A stretch of DNA of 42,282 nucleotides from NCBI GenBank assembly GCA_944386835.1, contig CALXCQ010000035.1, positions 1-42,282 on the forward strand, given 5' to 3'. Shown here one piece after another: positions 6,282 to 15,421 of this stretch (position 1 is its first letter; each line of letters starts with the position of its first letter). The DNA is from an uncultured Oscillospiraceae bacterium. GTDB lineage: Bacteria; Bacillota; Clostridia; Oscillospirales; Oscillospiraceae. Below the pieces are notes generated by a model. The model was not told the origin of the DNA. It was given only the letters and a program-made list of their open reading frames with translations, and made no database searches. The position numbers and the translations under genes are program-made.

Positions 6282-8297
6282 ATGCACTGGTCAGAAAAAA
6301 TTGCACAAGAAATCGTGGCAAGAAGACCGGATAAAGAGGAATATGTCTGTGCAGCGGGAATTAGTCCCTCAGGTTCGATTCATATTGGCAATTTCCGTGA
6401 TGTTGCAACCAGCTATTTTGTGGTAAAAGCCCTGCGAAAAATGGGTAAAAAGGCACGGCTGCTTTTTTCGTGGGATGAGTATGACCGTTTGCGAAAGATT
6501 CCGGTGAACGTAGCCAGCGTAAAAGACCATATGGAGCAGTATATCGGTTATCCCTATGTAGATGTGCCAAATCCCTTTGATGATGGTGCTCCTAATTATG
6601 CCAAACATTTTGAAAACGAGTTTGAAGATTCCATGGCGAAGTTTGGAATTGATATGGATTATCGGTATCAGGCGGAAATGAACCGTTCTGGAAAATACGC
6701 CCAATATGTGATCCATGCACTCAAAAAGCGGGGAGAAATTTTTGATATCCTTGACAGTTTCCGGACACAGGAAGCGCAAGCGGGTGAACGGGAAGCTTAC
6801 TATCCTGTCAGTATTTATTGCCCGGAATGTCACAAAGATACTACCGCGATTACCGAGTTGTCCGAAGATTGTACGAAAGCAGAGTATCACTGTGCATGTG
6901 GTTATCATGGGCAGTTTGATTTTACCAAGGATTTCAATTGTAAGTTGGCTTGGAAAATAGACTGGCCCATGCGGTGGTTATATGAAGGTGTGGACTTTGA
7001 ACCAGGTGGAAAAGACCATGCCAGCCCTACTGGAAGCTATCAGACTTCGAAAATCATTTCCAAGGAGATTTTTGGCTATGAGCCGCCAGTTTTCCAGGGA
7101 TATGAGTTTATAGGAATTCGGGGGACAACGGGGAAAATGTCAGGGTCTTCCGGTCTCAATTTGACGCCCGGAACACTTTTGAAATTATACCAACCGGAAG
7201 TCATTTTATGGCTTTATTCCAAGACAGAGCCAACCAGAGCCTTTGATTTCTGTTTCGATGATGGTATTTTAAAACAGTACTTTGAGTTTGACCGTATGTA
7301 TGATGCGGTTGCGGAAGGAAAAGCCGATGAGCTGACCCAAGCGATTATGTATAACTGTACCGTGGGAAACCGGGTTGTGAAGACGGTTCCGATGGGCCTT
7401 TTAGTACAGATGGGCAGTGTGGTGGATTTTAATATTCCCATGTTGGAGACAGTATTTGAAAAAATCGGAACGCCTTACAAAGAGGCGGATTTTGCAGATC
7501 GTCTAGACCGTGCTAGATTTTGGTTGGAACAGTGCAGTCCGGAAAACGTCAACCGTCTTCGGCAGTATCGTAACTGGGATGTGTATGAGACTTTCAACCA
7601 AGAAGAAAAGCAAGAAATTGCAATGTTGCATGCGTATTTGTCACAAGATGGCTATACTCTGGAAGAACTGAACACTGCAATCTATGGAATTCCCGCGCAA
7701 ATTTTCAATTTGAAGCCTGGAGATAAAGAATTGAAAAATCTTCAAGGGACATTTTTCAAACATGTATACCAACTTCTCATTGATAAGGAGCGGGGGCCCC
7801 GCCTGTATTTGTTCTTGTTTGCTGTGGATAAAAATCGTTATCTCCATCTGTTGGACTTTTCCACACCCAAGCGGGCAGAAGAAACACCGGTTATGGTAGA
7901 GCCCGAAATCATCGAGCCGGTTGAAACACCGGCAGTTATGGGGGAGCCGGACCCGGTGGAACCAGTACGGCCGGAAATTGATATTGACTATTTTTCCAAA
8001 TTGGATTTACGGGTTTGCAAGGTTGTCAAATGCACTGAAATTCGGAAATCTCAAAACTGTCTTAAGCTGACATTGGACGATGGGATTGGCGAGCGGGTCA
8101 TTGTATCCTCTATTAAACACGAATACACCCCTGAGCAGCTGATCGGGAAAAAGATCATTGTAGTTGCCAATTTGAAGCCTGCCAGGTTTAGCGGTGTTAC
8201 AAGTCAGGGAATGCTATTGGCCGGGACGAATGGAGCTTGCGGGTGCAAAGTGATTTTCGTGGACGATGCCATTCCGGTTGGTACTCGTATCCAATAA
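6282..8297 (+). CDS. lysK: Class I lysyl-tRNA synthetase fused to a C-terminal tRNA-binding OB domain
   Basis: Residues 1 to about 530 are a class I LysRS, which charges tRNA-Lys with lysine. HIGN at 34-37 is the HIGH motif and KMSGS at 285-289 the KMSKS motif. WPMRWLYEGVDFEPGGKDH (228-246) and LIDKERGPRL (499-508) are characteristic of the class I enzyme. Cys180/183/204/206 form a zinc-site-like cluster. A Pro/Glu-rich linker (about 535-565) then leads to an EMAP-II/Trbp111-type OB fold (DYFSKLDLRVCKV to the end), as found at the C-terminus of MetRS. I prefer ATG 6282 because AGGAG is 9 bases upstream; a GTG at 6276 is too close to it. Typical class I LysRS is about 520 residues and lacks this domain. 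Confidence 0.95.
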   Translation: MHWSEKIAQEIVARRPDKEEYVCAAGISPSGSIHIGNFRDVATSYFVVKALRKMGKKARLLFSWDEYDRLRKIPVNVASVKDHMEQYIGYPYVDVPNPFDDGAPNYAKHFENEFEDSMAKFGIDMDYRYQAEMNRSGKYAQYVIHALKKRGEIFDILDSFRTQEAQAGEREAYYPVSIYCPECHKDTTAITELSEDCTKAEYHCACGYHGQFDFTKDFNCKLAWKIDWPMRWLYEGVDFEPGGKDHASPTGSYQTSKIISKEIFGYEPPVFQGYEFIGIRGTTGKMSGSSGLNLTPGTLLKLYQPEVILWLYSKTEPTRAFDFCFDDGILKQYFEFDRMYDAVAEGKADELTQAIMYNCTVGNRVVKTVPMGLLVQMGSVVDFNIPMLETVFEKIGTPYKEADFADRLDRARFWLEQCSPENVNRLRQYRNWDVYETFNQEEKQEIAMLHAYLSQDGYTLEELNTAIYGIPAQIFNLKPGDKELKNLQGTFFKHVYQLLIDKERGPRLYLFLFAVDKNRYLHLLDFSTPKRAEETPVMVEPEIIEPVETPAVMGEPDPVEPVRPEIDIDYFSKLDLRVCKVVKCTEIRKSQNCLKLTLDDGIGERVIVSSIKHEYTPEQLIGKKIIVVANLKPARFSGVTSQGMLLAGTNGACGCKVIFVDDAIPVGTRIQ

Positions 8298-8665
8298 ACG
8301 AAAGACAGAAATAAAAAATAGTGTAAATGTGTAAATTAAAGTCTTCTTGGTAACCCTTATTAAGGAAGACATTCAAAAGGACATGCAGGAACGTTACCTG
8401 ATTTCCGGTATCGGGAAAAAGGCTTTCGGGGGGATTGCTTCCACTACTGTTCCGGGTTTGTTGATCGCTTATTACCCAGAAGCGAAAACAGGGGTGGAGA
8501 GATTGTTTCAGACTGCGTTTGCCCCGTGGTTTTTGATTTGTTCTATACCGCATTGCAACCTGGAGTGGCAAAGTGTGACCTTTTGACAGAGTATGAGAAT
8601 CCGCTGTAAGAGCTGTCATTTCAGGTGGTCTTTTGGGAAGCCTGTTGTTTATATGTTGGAAGGAA
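8298..8665. other. 370 bp intergenic region without a supportable gene
   Basis: An open frame of 79 codons (8347-8586) begins with GTG, has no ribosome site and no recognisable motif. A minus-strand frame across the region is also unconvincing. Short imperfect palindromes are visible near 8388 (CAGGAACGTTACCTG) and 8402, but no clear terminator or promoter. Confidence 0.5.
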
Positions 8666-8680
8666 AAGGAGGAAGTCCTT

Positions 8681-9844
8681 GTGGAGAAAGTTAAAATTTC
8701 AGATTCTGTTTTGTATCTGGGCGTGAACGACAAGACGATAGATCTCTTTGAAAGTCAGTATCAGGTGCCGAACGGCGTGACGTATAATTCTTATTTAATT
8801 TTGGATGAGAAAGTCGCCATTATGGATACGGTAGACCGGCGCGCTACAGAACAATGGCTTGCCGATTTGGATGTAGCCAGAGCGGGACGGGACCCTGATT
8901 ATCTCATTGTGTCTCATTTGGAACCAGATCATGCTGCCAACATCCAAAACCTATGTCAGAGATTTCCACAAATGCAGGTAGTCTCTAATTGCAAAACCTT
9001 CGCCATGCTGCCTCAGTTTTTTACCATTGATTTGTCTGAGCGTTCCCTTGTGGTAAAAGAAGGTGAAACGCTGAATTTGGGAAAACATACTTTGCAATTT
9101 TTTATGGCACCTATGGTTCATTGGCCGGAAGTGATGGTGACATACGAACAAACGGAAAAGATTTTATTTTCGGCCGACGGATTTGGAAAATTTGGCACAT
9201 TAGACGTAGAGGAACCGTGGGAGGATGAAGCACGGCGGTATTATATCAATATCGTAGGTAAATATGGCGCACAAGTACAGGCACTGCTAAAAAAAGCTGC
9301 AACGCTGGACATTGAGACCATTTGTCCGCTCCATGGGCCGATTCTGAAAGAAAATTTGGGATTCTACTTGGATAAATACCAGACCTGGAGCAGCTATGTG
9401 CCCGAAGAAAAGGGAATTGTTGTAGCATATGCTTCCATTCATGGGAATACGGCCCAGGCGGCCCAAAAGCTGGCGGCCATGTTGCAGGAAAAAGGGGAAA
9501 CCGTTTTGGTCTATGATCTGGCCAGATCGGATATGGCGGAAGTTGTAGCGCAGGCATTTCGCTACGACAGGCTGATCTTGGCGGCAGCATCTTATGACGG
9601 AGGAATTTTCCCGGTTATGGAAGACTTCCTATGCCATCTTAGGAGCAAGACATTCCGGAATCGGACGGTGGGCCTGATGGAAAATGGCTCTTGGGCACCC
9701 AGTGCCGGAAAAGTTATGAAGAGTTATTTGGAAGGAATGAAGGATATTACCCTGTGTCAAACTATGGTGTCGATTCGTTCCACAATGAAGGCTGATACTT
9801 TGGAGACTATGAAAGTCTTGGTGGAGGAAATAACCAATCGCTAG
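8681..9844 (+). CDS. fprA: A-type flavodiiron protein FprA (O2/NO reductase)
   Basis: This 387-residue soluble enzyme reduces O2 to water (or NO to N2O), protecting anaerobes. The N-terminal metallo-beta-lactamase-like domain holds the diiron ligands: HLEPDH (His79, Glu81, Asp83, His84), His in MVHWPE, Asp in FSADGFG, and His in CPLHGP. The C-terminal flavodoxin domain starts near residue 245 with the FMN-loop pattern YASIHGNTAQAA. The start is GTG 8681, because AAGGAGG lies 8 bases upstream; the in-frame ATG at 8633 has no ribosome site. The electron donor (rubredoxin or rubrerythrin reductase) is not encoded nearby. Length fits the family. Confidence 0.94.
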   Translation: MEKVKISDSVLYLGVNDKTIDLFESQYQVPNGVTYNSYLILDEKVAIMDTVDRRATEQWLADLDVARAGRDPDYLIVSHLEPDHAANIQNLCQRFPQMQVVSNCKTFAMLPQFFTIDLSERSLVVKEGETLNLGKHTLQFFMAPMVHWPEVMVTYEQTEKILFSADGFGKFGTLDVEEPWEDEARRYYINIVGKYGAQVQALLKKAATLDIETICPLHGPILKENLGFYLDKYQTWSSYVPEEKGIVVAYASIHGNTAQAAQKLAAMLQEKGETVLVYDLARSDMAEVVAQAFRYDRLILAAASYDGGIFPVMEDFLCHLRSKTFRNRTVGLMENGSWAPSAGKVMKSYLEGMKDITLCQTMVSIRSTMKADTLETMKVLVEEITNR

Positions 9845-9853
9845 TAAATGTCA

Positions 9854-9890
9854 AAGCGCTGGGATTTTTGAATCCCGGCGCTTGTTTTTT
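9854..9890 (+). terminator. Intrinsic terminator of fprA
   Basis: AAGCGCTGGGATT (9854-9866) pairs with AATCCCGGCGCTT (9871-9883) with one G-U pair, followed by GTTTTTT. Confidence 0.9.
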
Positions 9891-9915
9891 GTATAAAAAA
9901 TGAAGTCGGATTTTG

Positions 9916-9944
9916 TTGCATTTAGCGAATCCTGCACCTATAAT
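9916..9944 (+). promoter_or_regulatory. Promoter of the HAD/GIY-YIG gene
   Basis: TTGCAT (9916-9921), 17-base spacer, perfect TATAAT (9939-9944), 36 bp before ATG 9980. Confidence 0.8.
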
Positions 9945-9979
9945 GGAGACAGTTTTCATGAGGTAAAGGATGGAGAACT

Positions 9980-11065
9980 ATGGAACAGTCCCAAATTAAC
10001 TGCCTTGTTTTAGATTTAGACGGTACTACCTTAGACGCAGATGGAAAAGTCAGCCCCAGAACGCAAAGAGCTTTGGAAAATGCAATTGCGCAAGGCATGT
10101 ATGTGGTGATAGCCAGTGGCCGTGCCTATCAGACTTTGCCGGAGGATCTTATGGCAATCCCGGGCATTGCCTATGCGGTAACTTGCAATGGTGCCAGCGT
10201 TTATCATGTACCTACTGGAAAACGGGTGCACGGGTTCTTTATCCCGCCGGAGGCAGTGGATCAGATCTTACAAGTTACCAAAGAATTACCGGTAGCCTAT
10301 GAGGCTTTTGTAGACGGGATTGCCTATACGGATTGGGAGTATGTTAAGAATCCGGAGAAATATGCTGCTTCACAATGGACGCAGGCGTATATTCAAAAAA
10401 CCCGGACCATTGTACCGGATATGCGGATTTTTTTACAGGAGAATCGGGAACAGCTGGAAAGTGTTGAACTGGTGGTTGCCAATTCTCATTTAAAAGAAGA
10501 GGTTTGGAACCGGCTGTGTAAAATTATTCCGGAGATTTATATAACTTCATCCGAGAAAACCCTGGTGGAAGTTTCCCATATCAATTGTGGCAAAAAGGCA
10601 GGCATGGAATATGTTCTTCAAAAGCTGAATCTGACAAATGAGCAGGCTGCAGCATTTGGTAATGGTGACAATGATTCGGAAATGATTGCCTATGCAGGGC
10701 TGGGCGTTGCGGTTGCCAATGCCACTACAGCTTGCCGGAAAGCTGCAAAACTGATCACTGGAACCAACCAGGAAGATGGTGTGGCACAGGTGATTGAAGG
10801 ATTGCTCAAAGGAAACTTGTCACAGCAGGCGTATACTTACATTGTCCAATGTGCCGATGGGAGCCTATATACAGGCTGGACATATGACCTGGAAGGGCGT
10901 ATGGCGCGCCATAATACGGGAAAAGGCGCCAAGTATACAAAAGGACGCAGCCCGGTTAATTTGGCATATTATGAAGCGTACTTATCGAAAGAAGCGGCTA
11001 TGCGCAGGGAATATCAGATAAAACAATTGTCCAGAAGTGAAAAGTTAAAATTGCTGCAAAAGTAA
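9980..11065 (+). CDS. Cof-type HAD-IIB phosphatase fused to a GIY-YIG domain
   Basis: Residues 1 to about 275 are a HAD-IIB (Cof-like) hydrolase: DLDGTT (nucleophile Asp12, Asp14), SGRAYQTL, and the Mg-binding GNGDND loop near 223. These enzymes usually dephosphorylate small sugar or cofactor phosphates. Residues from about 283 form a complete UPF0213/YhbQ-type GIY-YIG module (YTYIVQCADGSLYTGWT, HNTGKGAKYTKGR, and a conserved Glu in RREYQIKQL), related to structure-specific endonucleases. One continuous frame without a stop joins them. GGATGGAG lies 7 bases before ATG 9980. The gene has its own promoter and terminator. Why the two activities are joined is unknown; each domain alone is a familiar single protein. 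Confidence 0.92.
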   Translation: MEQSQINCLVLDLDGTTLDADGKVSPRTQRALENAIAQGMYVVIASGRAYQTLPEDLMAIPGIAYAVTCNGASVYHVPTGKRVHGFFIPPEAVDQILQVTKELPVAYEAFVDGIAYTDWEYVKNPEKYAASQWTQAYIQKTRTIVPDMRIFLQENREQLESVELVVANSHLKEEVWNRLCKIIPEIYITSSEKTLVEVSHINCGKKAGMEYVLQKLNLTNEQAAAFGNGDNDSEMIAYAGLGVAVANATTACRKAAKLITGTNQEDGVAQVIEGLLKGNLSQQAYTYIVQCADGSLYTGWTYDLEGRMARHNTGKGAKYTKGRSPVNLAYYEAYLSKEAAMRREYQIKQLSRSEKLKLLQK

Positions 11066-11066
11066 G

Positions 11067-11098
11067 AACGCCTCTCCTTAGTTGGAGAGGCGTTTTTT
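11067..11098 (+). terminator. Intrinsic terminator after the HAD/GIY-YIG gene
   Basis: AACGCCTCTCC (11067-11077) pairs with GGAGAGGCGTT (11084-11094) around a 6-base loop, with a T-run to 11098. Confidence 0.92.
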
Positions 11099-11194
11099 CT
11101 TCGGCAAAAAGCGCAGAGATGATTCGGTAAAATGGAATCTTGAGTAGGGCGAGTTAGATTTTTACAAACACTACATGAGGAAGTGGGAATTACG

Positions 11195-13231
11195 ATGAAA
11201 AGGACGCAGCAAGATGAGCTGGCTGCTTTTTCTGCAGGAGAGGCACAACGCGCCTTTACTGTTCTGGGATGTCATCCAGCAAAAGAAGGTGATTTGCCTG
11301 GCTACCGATTTCGAGTTTGGGCGCCAAAGGCAAGAAAAATCAGTGTAGTTGGAGATTTTAATAAGTGGGATCCCAACCAGTTACCACTACAACAAGTTGC
11401 AGGAGGAATTTGGGAGGGGTTTTCTCCGCATGCAAAAGAATTGGATGCATATAAATATTATATCGTTCAGGAAAGTGGCCAGATTGCCTATAAGACAGAT
11501 CCGTTTGCCACAGCTTATACCAAGCTTCCAGATACATCCTCTTTGGTATATTCTCTGAAGCAGTTCCACTGGCATGATCAGGCCTATTTCCGAAGAAACC
11601 GACACAAGAAAAATTTGCAAAGACCTATTAATATTTATGAACTCCATCTTGGCAGTTGGCGCAGAAAGCAAAACGGGGAAGTCTATACCTATGAGGAATT
11701 GGCATCTGAATTAATCAAGAAAAAAAAAAAGATGGGGTATACGCACGTTGAATTTCTGCGAATTACAGAGCACCCTTACGGCCCATCCTGGGGATATCAG
11801 GTGACGGGATATTTTGCACCGACAGCCAGATATGGGGATCCGAATGGGCTAAAGACTCTAATTGACCAATGCCATCAGTCGGGAATCGGCGTCATTTTAG
11901 ATTGGGTACCCTCTCATTTTCCGAAAGATGCCCATGGCCTGTATGAATTCGACGGAAGTTGTCAATATGAGCCGTCTGATCCCTTAATGAACGAACATCC
12001 GGACTGGACTACAAGGGTTTTTGACTACAGCAAGCCGGAAGTACAGTCATTCTTAATATCCAGCGGTGTTTTTTGGTTGGAAGAATATCACTTTGACGGC
12101 CTGCGGGTAGATGCGGTGGCCTCTATGCTTTATTTGGATTATAACCGAAAACACTATACACCTAACAAGTTCGGGGGCAGGGAAAATCTGGACGCAATTA
12201 CCTTTTTAAAAAAACTCAATCGAGCGGCATTTGCAGTGAGAAAGAGTGTATTGATGATTGCCGAGGAGTCCACGACATTTCCACTTGTGACGAAACCGGA
12301 CTACGATGGTGGTCTTGGCTTTTTGTTTAAATGGAATATGGGATGGATGAATGACAGCTTCCGATATCTGGCATTAAATCCTATTGAAAGGAACAGTTAT
12401 CATCATTATCTGAATTTTCCCATGACTTATGCCTATTCTGAGAATTTTATTTTACCCTTATCCCATGATGAAGTAGTCCACGGGAAGAAATCTATGATTG
12501 ATAAGATGCCCGGCACTTATGATGAGAAATTCAGTAGTCTGCGTATGTTTTATGGTTACCAAATGGCACATCCTGGGAAAAAATTGAACTTCATGGGTAA
12601 TGAGTTTGCGCAGTTTTTGGAATGGAGAGAAGACCGGGAATTGGATTGGTTCCTGCTAGACTATGAAAGACATCATCAGATGCAAGCCTTTGTACGGGAT
12701 TTGAATTTTTTCTATCTGAAAATGCGGCCGTTATGGGAAAATGATGAAAATTGGGACGGTTTTCAGTGGATTCATCCAGATGATGCATCTCATAACGTGC
12801 TTTCTTTTTTACGCTGGGACCGGAAGGGCAATGGAATCCTGGTGTTATGCAACTTTTGCCCCCTTTGTTGGCAGAACTATTTGGTAGGTTTGCCGCGTTA
12901 CGGAACCTATTCTCTCCTACTATCCAGCGATGAAAAAGAGTATGGCGGACTGGGTTTTGCGGAAAAGAGAGTCAGATCGCAAATTCAGAAGGAACGTGGA
13001 TTTGAACAGAGCGGATATTTCTGCCTCCCACCCTTAAGCACGCTTTATTATACGGTGCCGAAGCAGACAGCACCTATGCAATCATCAGAAAAGGAGAAAA
13101 ATTGTGAAATTTCAGAAAAAACACTGTGTAGCGATGTTATTGGCCGGCGGTCAGGGAAGTCGGTTGCGTGTACTGACGCAGACCACTGCAAAACCGGCGG
13201 TCCCATTTGGAGGCAAGTATCGAATCGTTGA
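11195..13231 (+). CDS. glgB: 1,4-alpha-glucan branching enzyme
   Basis: This enzyme introduces alpha-1,6 branches in glycogen. The 678-residue protein has an N-terminal CBM48-like domain (about 15-115, [21 protein letters not shown]) and a GH13 barrel with nucleophile Asp306 (GLRVDAV), acid/base Glu357 (IAEEST) and Asp425 (SHDEVVHGK). I prefer ATG 11195; a GTG at 11183 sits only 2 bases after the GAGG. Two oddities: an A11 run at 11720-11730 encodes KKKKK in place of the usual residues before MGYTHVE, and the frame runs 128 bp into glgC. Residues after about 635 are therefore an unusual tail beyond the normal end near LYYTVPK. It opens the glycogen operon. Confidence 0.94.
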   Translation: MKRTQQDELAAFSAGEAQRAFTVLGCHPAKEGDLPGYRFRVWAPKARKISVVGDFNKWDPNQLPLQQVAGGIWEGFSPHAKELDAYKYYIVQESGQIAYKTDPFATAYTKLPDTSSLVYSLKQFHWHDQAYFRRNRHKKNLQRPINIYELHLGSWRRKQNGEVYTYEELASELIKKKKKMGYTHVEFLRITEHPYGPSWGYQVTGYFAPTARYGDPNGLKTLIDQCHQSGIGVILDWVPSHFPKDAHGLYEFDGSCQYEPSDPLMNEHPDWTTRVFDYSKPEVQSFLISSGVFWLEEYHFDGLRVDAVASMLYLDYNRKHYTPNKFGGRENLDAITFLKKLNRAAFAVRKSVLMIAEESTTFPLVTKPDYDGGLGFLFKWNMGWMNDSFRYLALNPIERNSYHHYLNFPMTYAYSENFILPLSHDEVVHGKKSMIDKMPGTYDEKFSSLRMFYGYQMAHPGKKLNFMGNEFAQFLEWREDRELDWFLLDYERHHQMQAFVRDLNFFYLKMRPLWENDENWDGFQWIHPDDASHNVLSFLRWDRKGNGILVLCNFCPLCWQNYLVGLPRYGTYSLLLSSDEKEYGGLGFAEKRVRSQIQKERGFEQSGYFCLPPLSTLYYTVPKQTAPMQSSEKEKNCEISEKTLCSDVIGRRSGKSVACTDADHCKTGGPIWRQVSNR

Positions 13232-14309
13232 TTTTCCACTATCCAACTGCGTCAATTCCAATATTGATACTGTGGGAATCCTGACCCAGTATCAGCCACT
13301 GGAATTGAATGAATACATTGGAAATGGACAGCCTTGGAATCTAAACCGTGCGCATGGTGGTGTGCAGATTTTGCCGCCCTATTCCAGGAGTAAAAAATCA
13401 GAATGGTACAAGGGAACTGCAAATGCGATCTATCAGAATTTCTCTTTTATTGGACGCTATCAGCCGGAGTATGTACTGATATTATCCGGAGATCATATTT
13501 ATCAAATGCAGTACGATGACATGTTGCGGGCTCACGAAATAGCAGGTGCTGACTGTACGATAGCAGTGCGGCAAGTACCACTGGAAGAGGCGTCACGGTT
13601 TGGGATTGTCAATGCCAGACAGACGGGAGAGATTTATGAATTTGAGGAAAAGCCGAAACAACCAAAGAGCAATTTGGCCTCTATGGGAATTTATATTTTC
13701 CGGTGGGATATTCTACAAAAGGCATTGGAAGAGGACGAAAACAGGCCGAATTCTTCTCATGATTTTGGGAAGGATGTATTACCACAACTATTAAAAGAGG
13801 GAAAGCGTCTTTTTGCATACCAGTTTCATGGTTATTGGAAAGATGTAGGAACGATTGAAAGTTTGTGGCAAGCCAACATGGATTTACTGGGTCCGGAACC
13901 CAAATTCGCTTTAGTAGGAGAAGGGCATAAACAAATCTTCTGCCGCAACGAAGCATGGCCATGCAGTTTCCTGGGGAGAGGGGCAGAAATAGATCAAAGC
14001 TTGGTAGCAGAGGGATGCGAGATCGATGGAAAAGTGTATCACAGTGTGATCTCGACTGGTTGTCAGGTAGAAGCAGGCGCTGTGATTGATCACAGTGTGA
14101 TTATGCCTAATGTAACGGTGAAGGCAGGGGCAAAGATTCTGTATTCCATTATTGCAGAGGATTGTGTGATTCACGCAGAGGCAGAAATTGGACAGATGCC
14201 TGTTTCCGAAGAATTTCCTTTCATTAGTGTCGTCGGAAAAGAAATGGAAATTGGAGCCAGAGTTTGTATAAAGGCTGGAGAAATCGTAGAGCGGGAGGAA
14301 ACGCCGTGA
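13104..14309 (+). CDS. glgC: Glucose-1-phosphate adenylyltransferase, catalytic subunit
   Basis: This 401-residue enzyme makes ADP-glucose from glucose-1-phosphate and ATP, the committed step of glycogen synthesis. The nucleotidyltransferase N-terminus holds [10 protein letters not shown] (12-21), [11 protein letters not shown] and LSGDHIYQM (catalytic Asp), and the C-terminus a left-handed beta-helix of hexapeptide repeats. GTG 13104 is preceded by AAGGAG at 7 bases, so initiation lies inside the glgB frame. Its stop overlaps the glgD start (GTGA), and it is expected to act as a hetero-oligomer with GlgD, as in other Firmicutes. The usual GSRLGxLT carries Arg-Val here (GSRLRVLT). Confidence 0.96.
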   Translation: MKFQKKHCVAMLLAGGQGSRLRVLTQTTAKPAVPFGGKYRIVDFPLSNCVNSNIDTVGILTQYQPLELNEYIGNGQPWNLNRAHGGVQILPPYSRSKKSEWYKGTANAIYQNFSFIGRYQPEYVLILSGDHIYQMQYDDMLRAHEIAGADCTIAVRQVPLEEASRFGIVNARQTGEIYEFEEKPKQPKSNLASMGIYIFRWDILQKALEEDENRPNSSHDFGKDVLPQLLKEGKRLFAYQFHGYWKDVGTIESLWQANMDLLGPEPKFALVGEGHKQIFCRNEAWPCSFLGRGAEIDQSLVAEGCEIDGKVYHSVISTGCQVEAGAVIDHSVIMPNVTVKAGAKILYSIIAEDCVIHAEAEIGQMPVSEEFPFISVVGKEMEIGARVCIKAGEIVEREETP

Positions 14310-15421
14310 AAGGAATGGGCATCATTTTTTCCAATATTTATGACAAATATCTTGGAGAGCTGACAGATCATCGCACTGTGGCATCTTTACCTTTTGGGGG
14401 ACGATATCGCCAAATCGATTTTATACTTTCCAATATGCGAAATTCCGGAATTTCACAGGTAGGTATCGTGACCAAATACCACTATCAATCCCTGATGGAT
14501 CACTTGGGCTCAGGGCAAGACTGGGATTATACCATACAAAAAGACGGGCTGAGTTTGTTGCCCCCGTTTGCCAATAGCCACGATGGCGTCTACAGGGGAA
14601 AATTGGAGGCCCTGCATAATGCGCTGCCGTTTTTGACCGATGCAGAGGCGGAGTATGTAATTTTATCGGACAGTGTAGTGCAGAGTGCCATTGACTTTCG
14701 GAAGGTCCTTCAAAGTCACATTGCTTCAGGTGCAGAAGTTACTGTTGTGGCAGTACCGGGAAGAGCGGACGGGAAACGTGTGTTGCCGTTTGCTGTCCGA
14801 TGTGATGCAGATGGGACTGTGACAGATGTGGCCATTGAATATGCCGCACCGAAAGATTTTTTGTGCGGAACGGGCATGTTTATCATTGGCAGACAGTTTT
14901 TAATCAAAGCTATTGAACAAACTGTTTCCCGGGGACAATATCATTTGGAAAAGGATTTCATTCAGCGCCAATATTACCAAAATGGACTGAAGCTTCATGT
15001 CTATCGATTTGACCAAGTAGCTCTGTTTAACAGCAGTATCTTAGAATATTATCAGAACAACTTGGCCTTACTACGTCCAGAAATACGCAAAGGGCTTTTT
15101 CAAGGTGAATCTACAATTTATACAAAGATTCACAATCAGGTCCCGGCTTATTACAGCAAGACAGCTCAGATCACAGACTGCCTTGTGGCAGACGGATGCT
15201 ATTTAGAAGGAAGTGCAGAACAAAGCATTCTTTTTCGGGGTGTGCGATTGGGAAAATATGCTTCTGTTAGCCGCAGTGTTATCATGAAGGGCGTCACGAT
15301 TGAACAGGGCGCTGTTTTGGACTGTGTGATTTTAGACAGTGACGTGACAGTACGGAAACATGCCATTTTAAAGGGGACACCAGAGCATCCTGTAGTGGTG
15401 AAAAAGGGGGAAACAGTATGA
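14306..15421 (+). CDS. glgD: GlgD, non-catalytic/regulatory subunit of ADP-glucose pyrophosphorylase
   Basis: A 371-residue GlgC homologue whose N-terminus starts at [11 protein letters not shown] and lacks the glycine-rich GGxGxRL pyrophosphorylase loop. This is the hallmark of GlgD, which boosts activity when complexed with Glg[14 protein letters not shown] and a C-terminal beta-helix ([19 protein letters not shown]) are present. Start GTG 14306 overlaps the glgC stop by four bases, with GGGAGG 7 bases upstream. An upstream in-frame ATG (14264) lies within glgC and has no ribosome site. Its own end overlaps glgA (ATGA), so the subunits are translationally coupled. Confidence 0.95.
   Translation: MKGMGIIFSNIYDKYLGELTDHRTVASLPFGGRYRQIDFILSNMRNSGISQVGIVTKYHYQSLMDHLGSGQDWDYTIQKDGLSLLPPFANSHDGVYRGKLEALHNALPFLTDAEAEYVILSDSVVQSAIDFRKVLQSHIASGAEVTVVAVPGRADGKRVLPFAVRCDADGTVTDVAIEYAAPKDFLCGTGMFIIGRQFLIKAIEQTVSRGQYHLEKDFIQRQYYQNGLKLHVYRFDQVALFNSSILEYYQNNLALLRPEIRKGLFQGESTIYTKIHNQVPAYYSKTAQITDCLVADGCYLEGSAEQSILFRGVRLGKYASVSRSVIMKGVTIEQGAVLDCVILDSDVTVRKHAILKGTPEHPVVVKKGETV

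Noticed and set aside
8197..8733. Minus-strand frame of 178 codons between lysK and fprA
   Set aside because: No motif, no ribosome site, and it overlaps both flanking genes in antisense.
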